64,000 nucleotides of DNA, taken from Vibrio harveyi NBRC 15634 = ATCC 14126 = KCTC 12724 (GTDB lineage Bacteria > Pseudomonadota > Gammaproteobacteria > Enterobacterales > Vibrionaceae). Numbering within the stretch: position 1 is the first letter of the stretch; each line of letters begins with the position of its first letter. Below are positions 44,234-52,456 of this stretch, piece by piece. The position numbers and the translations under genes are program-made. The notes under the pieces are model-generated. The model ran no database searches, was not told the DNA's origin, and saw only the letters and a list, made by a program, of their open reading frames with translations. The stretch covers positions 18,660-82,659 of the forward strand of contig NZ_BCUF01000025.1 of assembly GCF_001591145.1 (NCBI RefSeq). The letters run 5' to 3'.

Positions 44234-46081
44234 ATGACTTACCGAGCAGAAATAGATGGATTAAGAGCGATTGCCGTCATATTGGTGATCTTCTTCCACG
44301 CAGACATCGAAGCGTTCGCTGGTGGCTTTATTGGCGTAGACGTGTTCTTCGTGATCAGTGGCTATTTAATTACCACAATTGTGATAAACGATTTGGATAA
44401 GAACCAATTCAGCCTTGCTGATTTCTACGAGCGCCGTATTCGTAGGATTCTGCCCTTACTGCTGCTGGTTATTGCAGTATGTTACCTACTCTCTTGGTGG
44501 TTGTTCCTTCCACATGCACACAAAGAGGTGGGCGAGTTTTCTGTATCTTCCATTCTGTCCGCTTCTAATGTTTTGCTTTACCTCAAAGGGCACAATTATT
44601 TTGGGCTGGAAGAACAAGCCAATCCGCTCTTTCATACTTGGAGCTTAGGTGTAGAAGAACAATACTACATTGTCATCCCTCTTCTGCTTATGCTTCTGGC
44701 ACGTGGCAAGCTCATGTCTTACCTCACCTTCTTCATTGCGGTGTTTGCACTAAGCCTGATGGCTATTTGGTACGCCAGTGGTGATCCTGATTTCGCCTTT
44801 TACATGATTTTCTCTCGTGCGTGGGAACTGGCGGCGGGCTCTCTGATTGCCCTAGTGATGCGCAAAACCGTCATCAAACCTAACAACACCTTAGCTATGA
44901 CTGGTTTAACCCTAGTTCTCGCCTCTGCTTTGTTATTTGACAAATCAAAAGACGGCGCCGGGCTCATGCTGTTAATCCCAGTGATTGGCACCGCACTTAT
45001 CATCTTGTTCTCATCCAAAGACAACACGCTGGGTAAAGCTCTAAGCCTCAAATCAGTGGTTTTTGTTGGGTTGATCAGCTATAGCCTTTATTTGTGGCAC
45101 ATACCATTGCTGGTTTTTTATCGCTACGTACTTACTGCCGGACAAGAGTTCAGCCTAGCTTTTTATCTTGTCGCTCTAATTGCTTTTTCTTATCTAACTT
45201 GGCGCTTTGTTGAAAAGCCTTTCCGTAGCCGCAAGAAAATCGGCGTGAGCACACTTGCTGCATCACTTGTGTTAGTCACCCTGCCGCTGCTTGCTTTTGG
45301 TGTCGTCGGTCATAAAAACGGAGGCTTTCCCGACCGTAGTGCGTTTTTCGAAGCCATGCGCGTAAACAATGGCTACGGCATTGCATGTAATGGTAATACA
45401 ACCATCAACGACACTTGTTCTTCATCTTCAGAGCCTACTGTCGCAGTATTGGGTAACAGCCACAGCATGGTCTTTGTTCAGCAGCTCTCGAATGACACAC
45501 CTACGGGAGTTGTCCAGCTTACGCAAGATTCTTGTGCGATCGGTTATGTCGACATGATTGCAGGAGTCACTAATCTATCTTGTCGAAGCTTCTTCACCGA
45601 TGCAGTAGAAACCATTCAGAATACGCCTTCAATTCGACGTGTGGTGATTTCTTCTAACTTCAATAAAGAGCTTTCCAAGCAAGATTACCAAGCGTCGCTC
45701 ACCCATCTATTGAACGAGTTAGAAGACCGAGAGATTGTTGTTTTTGGTCCGACACCTTCTGCACCGCATGCTATTGGCGAATGCTTATGGAAAGCGCAAT
45801 TGTTTGGTGATAACACAGGCAATGAATGTGACTTTTCGCCGAAGCAGTCACACCCGCATCATGTAGCAACGCTGGCAGCGTACTTTGACCAATTTGAACA
45901 TGTCAAGTTTGTCGATCTTACTAACTACATCTGCCAACAGGACAAATGCGCAATGAAAGTGGGCAGCAACAATGCCATGTACACCGATGCAAGCCACCTC
46001 TCTTACAAAGGCGCAGAAATTGTATTGAGTAGCTATCAGAAGGAGTTGAGTGACAATCAACAGCTGACTGCTCAGCATTAA
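44234..46081 (+). CDS. Acyltransferase-3 / SGNH protein (OafA type)
   Basis: A 615-aa inner-membrane enzyme. The N-terminal acyltransferase-3 domain has about ten membrane helices. It starts YRAEIDGLRAIAVILVIFFH, then GFIGVDVFFVISGYLI, RRIRRILPLL and FHTWSLGVEEQYY. From about residue 375 it has a periplasmic SGNH domain with VLGNSHS and the late YTDASHLS catalytic Asp/His block. Such proteins O-acetylate surface polysaccharides. Three ATG codons open the gene; the third (44234) fits GGGAGAG best. It is monocistronic, and its terminator has been split by a MITE. Confidence 0.92.
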   Translation: MTYRAEIDGLRAIAVILVIFFHADIEAFAGGFIGVDVFFVISGYLITTIVINDLDKNQFSLADFYERRIRRILPLLLLVIAVCYLLSWWLFLPHAHKEVGEFSVSSILSASNVLLYLKGHNYFGLEEQANPLFHTWSLGVEEQYYIVIPLLLMLLARGKLMSYLTFFIAVFALSLMAIWYASGDPDFAFYMIFSRAWELAAGSLIALVMRKTVIKPNNTLAMTGLTLVLASALLFDKSKDGAGLMLLIPVIGTALIILFSSKDNTLGKALSLKSVVFVGLISYSLYLWHIPLLVFYRYVLTAGQEFSLAFYLVALIAFSYLTWRFVEKPFRSRKKIGVSTLAASLVLVTLPLLAFGVVGHKNGGFPDRSAFFEAMRVNNGYGIACNGNTTINDTCSSSSEPTVAVLGNSHSMVFVQQLSNDTPTGVVQLTQDSCAIGYVDMIAGVTNLSCRSFFTDAVETIQNTPSIRRVVISSNFNKELSKQDYQASLTHLLNELEDREIVVFGPTPSAPHAIGECLWKAQLFGDNTGNECDFSPKQSHPHHVATLAAYFDQFEHVKFVDLTNYICQQDKCAMKVGSNNAMYTDASHLSYKGAEIVLSSYQKELSDNQQLTAQH

Positions 46082-46102
46082 CCCAATGGAAAAGAGAGAA
46101 AG

Positions 46103-46402
46103 AAAAGCTCAGCGCTAATCTAGGGTCTGTTGATCTTTTGAGCTGATTTTTGCAGCACTTTGTGGGAAATTTCTACAAGACAGAGGCTTTGAAGTGTAGC
46201 TAGCCTACATGAAAAGCCGATAACGCAGTAGAAATGAAGCACAAAGGCTGCCCGAAGGGTTCGGCTAGAATCGTTTTATGCTTTGTTAAGAAGCATTTAC
46301 TTAGAATGACTAAGCTACATACTTCTTGCCGCGCCTAAAACGATTCTATCTCGAACAAAATTTAACCGCAAAAAATCAACAGACCCTAGTCTCTGAGCTT
46401 TT
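46103..46402. terminator. Bidirectional terminator interrupted by a MITE
   Basis: AAAAGCTCAG (46103-46112) and CTGAGCTTTT (46393-46402) are perfect ten-base inverted arms on both sides of the MITE. Without the MITE and one copy of its CTAG duplication they form a normal hairpin with a 14-base loop between two convergent genes, with T runs on both strands. Confidence 0.78.
46124..46385. mobile_element. 262-bp MITE with inverted ends and CTAG target duplication
   Basis: The ends GGTCTGTTGATCTTTTGAG (left) and its complement on the right match at 17 of 19 positions. CTAG flanks both sides (46120-46123, 46386-46389), a YTAR-type four-base duplication like that of IS5-family elements. There is no ORF of note, so it is non-autonomous. 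A perfect inner inverted repeat TAGAATCGTTTTA (46266-46278) / TAAAACGATTCTA (46336-46348) gives more structure. The element fills the whole gap between the acyltransferase and RES genes. Confidence 0.82.
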
Positions 46403-46873
46403 TTATTTGAAGATTCGCGGGTCGAAAGCAAAATCAAGCTTCTCTGCTTTCTTCAGGATCTCTTTCATCTTGGGATGGTTTGGATTGACGACGTAGTTGT
46501 TATCACGAGGCGAAATCGTTGAAGGCACTTGCAGTGCAGCAAACTCAGGATGTGGATCGTTGAGAAACTGGTCGCCAATGTATTGTGTGGATTCACTAGC
46601 AGGAATGGAGCGCCAAGTGACCGGCAGATCTTCTTCATCCAGTGCGGCAATCAAGTATTCCGGCATCTCGATACGATACAAATCGTAAAGCTTGGTGATC
46701 GCCGGATCGTTGTTTACATGCACAAAAACTTCTAACGAGCAGAGAGATTCGGATTGAGAAAAGTACAGTGCTTCGGTTCCTTTCGAGTTCCATCGCCCAC
46801 CGTATAGCTTGGCACCGATTGGGCTAAATGGAGACTCAGAGAACTTCTTTTGAGTCAGTCGATAGAGCTTCAT
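46403..46873 (-). CDS. RES-domain toxin
   Basis: A 156-aa RES toxin. The three name-giving residues are present: Arg27 (YGGRWNS), Glu48 (CSLEVFVH) and Ser118 (LQVPSTIS). RES toxins break down NAD+ and stop growth. The gene starts one base after the antitoxin stop codon and ends at the right arm of the split terminator. Length matches the family. Confidence 0.93.
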   Translation of the reverse strand: MKLYRLTQKKFSESPFSPIGAKLYGGRWNSKGTEALYFSQSESLCSLEVFVHVNNDPAITKLYDLYRIEMPEYLIAALDEEDLPVTWRSIPASESTQYIGDQFLNDPHPEFAALQVPSTISPRDNNYVVNPNHPKMKEILKKAEKLDFAFDPRIFK

Positions 46874-46874
46874 A

Positions 46875-47327
46875 TTACGAGAATACCCCGTGCTCTAGTC
46901 GTCCAATCAAATCTTTGACGATTTCAAAATCAACCGTGGTTGAAACCATGTCTAGTGGGCGCTTTCCACCCAAACCATAAACATTCTCTCGCATCCAACC
47001 TAGTGCGCGTTCTTCATCATCAAACAGTTCTGTTGCTAGCTTAAGTAGCATCGCTAAACGATAGATGGCATCACTCTCTTGCGTGTTGAAGCGCTCTTCG
47101 TTTTTGAGTCGACGTTTGATGGTGCTCACCGGGATCAATGTGACGTGTTGGAATTCGCTTTGAGAAAGCTTCACACGCTCGACGATATTACGGTATACCT
47201 TTGGCTCAAAGCCTTTATGAACCGCATCGGTACGACCGGTTTCGGCATCTTCAATGCCCAGCATAAACCAAAAGTTTGCCTTATGAGGCAGCTTCGGTTT
47301 AAAGCTTTTTAATGTTGCCGTTGCCAT
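46875..47327 (-). CDS. Xre/DUF2384 (ParS-type) antitoxin of the RES system
   Basis: A 150-aa antitoxin. The helix-turn-helix region is near VKLSQSEFQHVTLIPVSTIK, followed by NTQESDAIYRLAMLLKLATE. The C-terminal DUF2384 toxin-binding domain has ALGWMRENVYGLGGKRPLDMV. It blocks the RES toxin's active site and represses its own promoter. AGGAG precedes the ATG, and a palindrome lies 14-27 bases upstream of it. Confidence 0.93.
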   Translation of the reverse strand: MATATLKSFKPKLPHKANFWFMLGIEDAETGRTDAVHKGFEPKVYRNIVERVKLSQSEFQHVTLIPVSTIKRRLKNEERFNTQESDAIYRLAMLLKLATELFDDEERALGWMRENVYGLGGKRPLDMVSTTVDFEIVKDLIGRLEHGVFS

Positions 47328-47340
47328 ACTGAGCTCCTAT

Positions 47341-47354
47341 AGACCAAATGGTCT
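47341..47354 (-). promoter_or_regulatory. Operator candidate of the RES-Xre pair
   Basis: AGACCA-AA-TGGTCT is a perfect inverted repeat 14-27 bases before the antitoxin ATG, with a partial half-site (ATGGTCCAT) further upstream. The likely promoter has TAATATTA-like sequence between them. Binding by the Xre antitoxin would give autoregulation. Confidence 0.55.
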
Positions 47355-47440
47355 TAATATTATGGTCCATATGAGCTCAATTATCAATCGCACAAATTGC
47401 AGCTACAGTAAAACAGGCGCTAATCAGAGCAAGAGAAACG

Positions 47441-48982
47441 TTAAGGCTTGTCTACGCCTGCGAATTTCACCCCAGAAAGCAACGCCATATCGCGATTCCA
47501 AGTGGCGAGGTCGTGTTGATTAAACTTGCTGAGATCATCGTGTCCACAAGCCCTTGCCATCACTTGCATCAGCTCAACCGAGGCTTCAAAGAAGTTCTTC
47601 AATTGAACCGAGGCTTTATCCACATTCAAACGCTGTCTTAAATCGGCTTTTTGCGTTGCAATGCCTGCTGGACAATTGTTGGTATTGCACATTCTCGCGG
47701 CAACACAACCTATCGACTGCATCGCACTGTTAGAAATCGCAACGCCATCTGCCCCGAGCGCCATCGCTTTTACAAAGTCCATTGGAACACGCAGTCCGCC
47801 CGTGACAATTAACGTGACACGGTCACTCACACCTTGTGCATCCAGGTAGCGTCTTGCTCTAGCGAGAGCAGGAATAGTTGGCACGCTGATGTGATCACGG
47901 AACATAGCAGGCGCTGCGCCCGTACCTCCTCCACGACCATCCAAAATGATGTAGTCCGCACTGGCATCGAGTGCGAACTGAATGTCTTCTTCGATATGAT
48001 TTGCACTTAGCTTAAAGCCTATCGGGATACCACCCGTCACTTCACGCACCCGATCTGCAAACTTTTTGAAATCTTCTGCGGTATGCAGATCTTTAAACGT
48101 CGGTGGTGAAATCGCAGATTGCCCTTCGGGAATGCCACGCACTTGCGATATTTTACCCACATTTTTATTGGCTGGCAGATGACCACCAGTCCCTGTTTTT
48201 GCTCCCTGCCCACCTTTAAAGTGGAAGGCTTGAACATTGAGCAACTTAGATTCGTCGTAACCAAATTGCGCACTCGCCAGTTCATAGAAATAACGCGAGT
48301 TCGCCGCTTGTTCTTCTGGCAACATGCCACCTTCTCCGGAGCAGATTCCGGTTCCGGCTAACTCCGCACCTTTCGCAAGTGAGATTTTGGCTTCTTCTGA
48401 TAACGCGCCAAAGCTCATGTCAGAGACAAACAATGGAATTTTTAGTACCAGCGGCTTCTTCGCTTTTGGACCAATTACCAATTCGGTTTTGACTGGCACA
48501 TCCTCCATCAGAGGTTTGGTTGCCATTTGTGCGACCATCATTTGCAGTTCATCCCAATGTGGCAATTGGTCTCTCGGCACTCCCATCGCCGTCATCGGTC
48601 CATGATGCCCTAACTTTGATAGCCCTTCTCTTGCCAATTGGTGAATAAACTCAACTGTGGGTTCTTCTTGCGTCGCCACTGCAATTGGGATTTCGTTATG
48701 TCCTGCTTGGATTCCCGGACCTTCTTGTCCCACTTGCTCAGAGGTGAACTGCTTATGCGTACCATCGCAGAAAGGCGCATTTGCGGTGTGCTTACACTGA
48801 CACAGATACGCATCCTCATCCTTCTCAGCGACAAAGCTCATGGGTTTATAATCGGTTCCGGCGTGGGAGCCATCACAATAAGGTTGGTTCTTCGATCGCC
48901 CGCATCGACAAAAGTAATATTCTTGTCCTTGCACAAGCTCAACTTTGATGGGTTTGTTATCCGCTATTACTGGTTTGCTCAT
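47441..48982 (-). CDS. Glutamate-synthase-like FMN oxidoreductase with two CDGSH motifs
   Basis: A 513-aa fusion. The N-terminal 80 residues hold two CDGSH iron-sulfur motifs: CRCGRSKNQPYCDGSH (25-40) and CQCKHTANAPFCDGTH (61-76). The rest is the central FMN-binding part of glutamate synthase large subunit: SDMSFGALSEEAKISLAKGA, DGRGGGTGAAP and the cysteine block CNTNNCPAGIATQ. The glutaminase domain is missing, so it is not a normal glutamate synthase; substrate and electron partner are unknown. ATG 48982 follows GGGAAG; an in-frame codon 63 bases upstream is less likely. Confidence 0.9.
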   Translation of the reverse strand: MSKPVIADNKPIKVELVQGQEYYFCRCGRSKNQPYCDGSHAGTDYKPMSFVAEKDEDAYLCQCKHTANAPFCDGTHKQFTSEQVGQEGPGIQAGHNEIPIAVATQEEPTVEFIHQLAREGLSKLGHHGPMTAMGVPRDQLPHWDELQMMVAQMATKPLMEDVPVKTELVIGPKAKKPLVLKIPLFVSDMSFGALSEEAKISLAKGAELAGTGICSGEGGMLPEEQAANSRYFYELASAQFGYDESKLLNVQAFHFKGGQGAKTGTGGHLPANKNVGKISQVRGIPEGQSAISPPTFKDLHTAEDFKKFADRVREVTGGIPIGFKLSANHIEEDIQFALDASADYIILDGRGGGTGAAPAMFRDHISVPTIPALARARRYLDAQGVSDRVTLIVTGGLRVPMDFVKAMALGADGVAISNSAMQSIGCVAARMCNTNNCPAGIATQKADLRQRLNVDKASVQLKNFFEASVELMQVMARACGHDDLSKFNQHDLATWNRDMALLSGVKFAGVDKP

Positions 48983-49111
48983 TTTGCTTCCCTTTTTCAA
49001 TGCCATACTCTGTGGTTGGCTTTCAGTAAGCGTAGAACAGCTCAAGTAAAGCGTCAGGGGAATAGAGATTTACCTATACTTTATGTGGGTCTCAACACTC
49101 TGGAGGCTAAC

Positions 49112-49591
49112 ATGACCATGTCAACCCGGCTCGACCACTATTTGACTGAGCACCATATTCACTTTCAAACCGTGAACCACAGTCATAGTAATAGTTCGCT
49201 GCAAAGCGGTGTTGCAGCGGGTATCCCTCTCAATAACTTGGCAAAAGGCGTGATTTTGGAAGATCACCAAGGTCGTCATATGATGGCTGTCTTGCCTGCG
49301 AATAATAAAATCAGCTTGTCTCGATTGAATGACGAGCTCAACGCCTCTTTCCATTTAATCAAAGAAAGAGAAGTCTATCGTTTGTTTACCGATTGCGATA
49401 ACGGTGCAATACCTCCAGTGGGTAGCGCTTATCACATGGCAACCATTTGCGATGAAATGCTCTCCAATTTAGAGCATGTGTATTTGGAAGCAGGCGATCA
49501 CGAAACCTTGATTAAGTTGGATAAAGAAGCGTTCCGTGAACTGATGGGAGAAAGTCGTTTTCTACGCTTTAGTAGTCAGGTATTTCATTAG
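49112..49591 (+). CDS. YbaK-type aminoacyl-tRNA deacylase-like protein
   Basis: A 159-aa protein of the YbaK/EbsC family. Blocks: YLTEHHIHFQTVNHSHS at the start, NLAKGVILEDHQG, MMAVLPANNKISLSRL, and AIPPVGSAYHMATICDE in the substrate pocket. Related proteins remove wrongly attached amino acids from tRNA; specificity is not clear here. GGAGG lies eight bases before ATG 49112. An open frame upstream of it to 48638 is antisense to the neighbouring gene and is not used. Confidence 0.88.
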   Translation: MTMSTRLDHYLTEHHIHFQTVNHSHSNSSLQSGVAAGIPLNNLAKGVILEDHQGRHMMAVLPANNKISLSRLNDELNASFHLIKEREVYRLFTDCDNGAIPPVGSAYHMATICDEMLSNLEHVYLEAGDHETLIKLDKEAFRELMGESRFLRFSSQVFH

Positions 49592-49627
49592 TCTTAAGCT
49601 GCAATGAATGCGGTATCTAGAACATGT

Positions 49628-49682
49628 TGGCTCTTGTTGTGACGATTTCATTTTAAATTGCTTTCGCGACAAGAGCCTTTAT
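49628..49682. terminator. Probable bidirectional terminator, ybaK-like / rnz
   Basis: GGCTCTTGT (49629-49637) and ACAAGAGCC (49669-49677) are perfect inverted arms with a 31-base loop that can pair a little more. TTTATT follows. The position between convergent genes supports it; the loop is longer than usual. Confidence 0.55.
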
Positions 49683-50656
49683 TCGTCCTTATCTTCAACG
49701 TCTTTAATCTCCTCAACCAAACCCGACCTGTCAATTCGATAATGCGCGAGATCGTGAGCAAGAAAGAGATGACCAGAGTAAGCTGTTTGAGCTTCTTGCC
49801 GAATCTGCTCGATCGAGACTTCCGCTTTAGGGCTAAATTGATAACGAGGACTAAAGTGAGTGAGAATCAAGTTCGGGACTTGTTTTGCCTGCGCATAACT
49901 GGCGACTTGTGAGGAATAGGCGTGACCGACTTCTCCTGCTCGCTCTTTCATCGCTTCTGAGTACGTTGATTCATGTACCAACAGGTGCGCGCCTTCAATT
50001 AGACTATCGAGCGTTTCTGGTTTGTCGTTATCACCACAAATAATCACTTTTCTCGGTGGATGTGCAAGCTTAGTAAACGCCTTACTCATTAAGGTTTGAC
50101 CTTGGTACTCCACATCATTACCCCGCACAAGTTCTCCCCAGATAGGTCCCCTAGGTATGTTCAATTGCTCAAGCTTATCGATGTCTGGATACATACGAAT
50201 GGTTGACTCTTCAAAACAGTAAGCAAAGCTAGGAACGCGATGGGAAAGTGCAGTTGCGGTAATCGTAAACTGACCAATTTCAATCGAATCAAACTGCTCG
50301 ACTTCAATGAAGTGAAGTTCAAATGGTAGATAGAGTTTGGTGAACGCCTGAGTCGCTTCAAACCACTGTTTAATCCCCTCTGGCGCAATGATCGTCAGAG
50401 GATCTTTGCGGTTATTCATGCCTGCACTGGCGAGCAAGCCCGGTAAACCATAGCAATGGTCACCGTGAATGTGAGTAATACAGATAGCTCGCAAGTAATT
50501 CAGTGATAACGGAGTGTGTAGCAATTGGTGTTGAGTCGCCTCTCCACAGTCAATCAGAAACCACCCTTTCCCCTTGCTCTCCAGCAAAGCAGTCGCAGAA
50601 ACATTACGGGATTTAGTTGGAACCCCAGAGGACGTTCCTAAGAAATACAGCTCCAT
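49679..50656 (-). CDS. rnz: Ribonuclease Z
   Basis: A 325-aa metallo-beta-lactamase-fold tRNA 3' endonuclease. The start MELYFLGTSSGVPTKSRNVS is the family signature. Metal ligands are in THIHGDHCYGLPG, ALSHRVPS, ICGDN, VHESTY and LTHFSPRY. ATG 50656 is chosen over ATG 50668 because GGGAAG then has room. It removes 3' trailers from tRNA precursors. Confidence 0.95.
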   Translation of the reverse strand: MELYFLGTSSGVPTKSRNVSATALLESKGKGWFLIDCGEATQHQLLHTPLSLNYLRAICITHIHGDHCYGLPGLLASAGMNNRKDPLTIIAPEGIKQWFEATQAFTKLYLPFELHFIEVEQFDSIEIGQFTITATALSHRVPSFAYCFEESTIRMYPDIDKLEQLNIPRGPIWGELVRGNDVEYQGQTLMSKAFTKLAHPPRKVIICGDNDKPETLDSLIEGAHLLVHESTYSEAMKERAGEVGHAYSSQVASYAQAKQVPNLILTHFSPRYQFSPKAEVSIEQIRQEAQTAYSGHLFLAHDLAHYRIDRSGLVEEIKDVEDKDE

Positions 50657-51124
50657 ATGACTTCCCATTCCTTAAGTAAAAGCTCTAATCACTCATAAAG
50701 TTTAGCATTCGATTCAGTGATAAATTGCATGATTCTGACCGATTTTAACACTAAGCTTTAAATATCAATTAAACACCCGTTTAAAACAATCGTACCAAAA
50801 CACGCTGATTACCACTCGCTATTCTATAACACTTAAGCCATATTTTTTGAGTGGACATCAAACACCATAAGGCTATTTAGTAAAACATACGCAATATAAA
50901 AACTGAGCTTAACTATAACATTTACAGATATTTACACCCAAAACTACAAACCATTAGTTATATGAGATGGTAATAACAAATCCTGAAATTCAATGTTACA
51001 GCTATGTTAATTGTTTTTATGCTTGAGTTGAGTGTTTAGCAAATAACCTACTCATCCCCTGTATAGGTTATTAGGCACTTTTATTTAAAACGCATCCTAA
51101 AAACACATGGAGTTTCAGAGTGAT
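50657..51124 (+). promoter_or_regulatory. Upstream region of the fadL-type gene
   Basis: A 468-bp AT-rich stretch between divergent genes, with no convincing ORF. Perfect nine-base arms AATAACCTA (51042-51050) and TAGGTTATT (51064-51072), with 13 bases between, lie 53-83 bases before ATG 51125. They may be an operator or a leader hairpin. No promoter hexamers stand out with certainty. Confidence 0.5.
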
Positions 51125-52411
51125 ATGAAGACAAGGAATGCAAAACTCGCGCTTGCAATAGGTCTAGCGCTCAGTTCCCCTAAGTTATACGCCGCTGGAT
51201 TTCAATTATCCGAACATTCAGCCGCTGGTCTAGGGCGTGCCAATGCAGGCGAAGCCGCCATAGCAGACGGTGCATCAGTAGTCGCACATAACCCTGCAGC
51301 CATTACGATGTTCGATTCTTATCAATTGTCCGTAGGTGCTGCTTACATCATGCCAGAGGTTCGCGTAACCGGTAACGGACCTTCAGAATCCTTCAATAAT
51401 CAGCTAACCAACAATGACGTCGTCGACAATGTGGTTGTGCCATCTTTTTATATTGCAGCCCCAATCAATGACTCGTGGTCATGGGGGCTTGGCATCTTCA
51501 CTGACTTTGGTTTAGCAACCGAATACCCTGATGACTACTTAGCCGGACCGATTGGTGGGGAAACCAGTTTAGAAACGATTAATTTTAACCCTACCATCGC
51601 CTACCGAATCAACGACGAGTTCAGTGTTGGTGTTGGCGCTAGCATTGTTTATGGTAAAGCCAAGCTCACACGTACATTGGGTATTCTTGCCGATGCCATC
51701 AATGCCGATACGGGTGCAAACTTTGCACGCACAGATATTGCAAAATCACTCGATGGTGATGGCTGGGGTTACGGTTTTAACCTCGGCGCACTTTGGGAGA
51801 TCAACGGAAAGCATCGTTTTGGATTAAGCTATCGCTCCAAAGTGGATGTGGATTTCGAAGGCGATTATTACTCAGACATCCCAAGTGCGATTTCGATGCC
51901 GGGTGAAACCGTGACGGGTGACCTAACCCTAAATCTGCCGAGCATTACTGAGTTCTCTGGTTTCCATCAGATTACCGATCCACTAGCTATTCACTACAGT
52001 GTGATGATGACGGGTTGGGATGTGTTTGAAGAAATCCGCGCCACCGTAGATGGGCAAGAAGTTCTGCAAAAGGATGAGAACTTCGAAAATGCCTTCAAAT
52101 ATGCTTTTGGGGCAACTTACCAACTTAACCCATCCTTCACTCTGCGCGCGGGTATTGCTTACGACGAAACGCCTAACGTGAATGACAAGAGCATCAGCTT
52201 GCCAGATTCCGACCGAATCAATTACAGCTTTGGTGCCACGTACGCCTTCAATCAAAACAGCCGAATCGACTTTGGATTCACCTTTATTGATGCCGAAGAA
52301 GTCACGTTCACTGAGCCGCTTGAGCCGCACGCTCTACCGGGTGTGGATATCGCCTATCGCTCTGAAGGTGATGCCTACATATACGGAATCCAATACAACC
52401 ACTCTTTCTAA
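51125..52411 (+). CDS. FadL-family outer-membrane transporter
   Basis: A 428-aa outer-membrane beta-barrel. The signal peptide is cut after about residue 24 (KLYA). The mature start AGFQLSEHSAAGLGRANAGEA, given in part as AGFQLSEHSAAGLGR, and AHNPAAITMF carry the FadL hatch and NPA motif. It ends in the aromatic NHSF, as outer-membrane proteins do. FadL proteins take up long-chain fatty acids or other hydrophobic compounds. ATG 51125 gives a signal peptide of normal length; ATG 51107 would add six residues. The next gene follows after 45 bases. Confidence 0.92.
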   Translation: MKTRNAKLALAIGLALSSPKLYAAGFQLSEHSAAGLGRANAGEAAIADGASVVAHNPAAITMFDSYQLSVGAAYIMPEVRVTGNGPSESFNNQLTNNDVVDNVVVPSFYIAAPINDSWSWGLGIFTDFGLATEYPDDYLAGPIGGETSLETINFNPTIAYRINDEFSVGVGASIVYGKAKLTRTLGILADAINADTGANFARTDIAKSLDGDGWGYGFNLGALWEINGKHRFGLSYRSKVDVDFEGDYYSDIPSAISMPGETVTGDLTLNLPSITEFSGFHQITDPLAIHYSVMMTGWDVFEEIRATVDGQEVLQKDENFENAFKYAFGATYQLNPSFTLRAGIAYDETPNVNDKSISLPDSDRINYSFGATYAFNQNSRIDFGFTFIDAEEVTFTEPLEPHALPGVDIAYRSEGDAYIYGIQYNHSF

Positions 52412-52456
52412 TTATTCCTGACTGAGTCAATAACACTAATTACAAGGAAGCAAATC

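Noticed and set aside
46266..46348. CRISPR-like repeat from the inner inverted repeats
   Set aside because: There are only two inverted arms, with no regular spacers.
46124..46385. Integron attC (VCR) site
   Set aside because: Ends, CTAG duplication and length fit a MITE; the GTTRRRY/RYYYAAC core sites of attC are missing and no cassette array is near.
48638..49111. Long open frame upstream of and in frame with the YbaK-like gene
   Set aside because: It is antisense to the CDGSH/glutamate-synthase-like gene, and GGAGG with ATG 49112 gives the family start.
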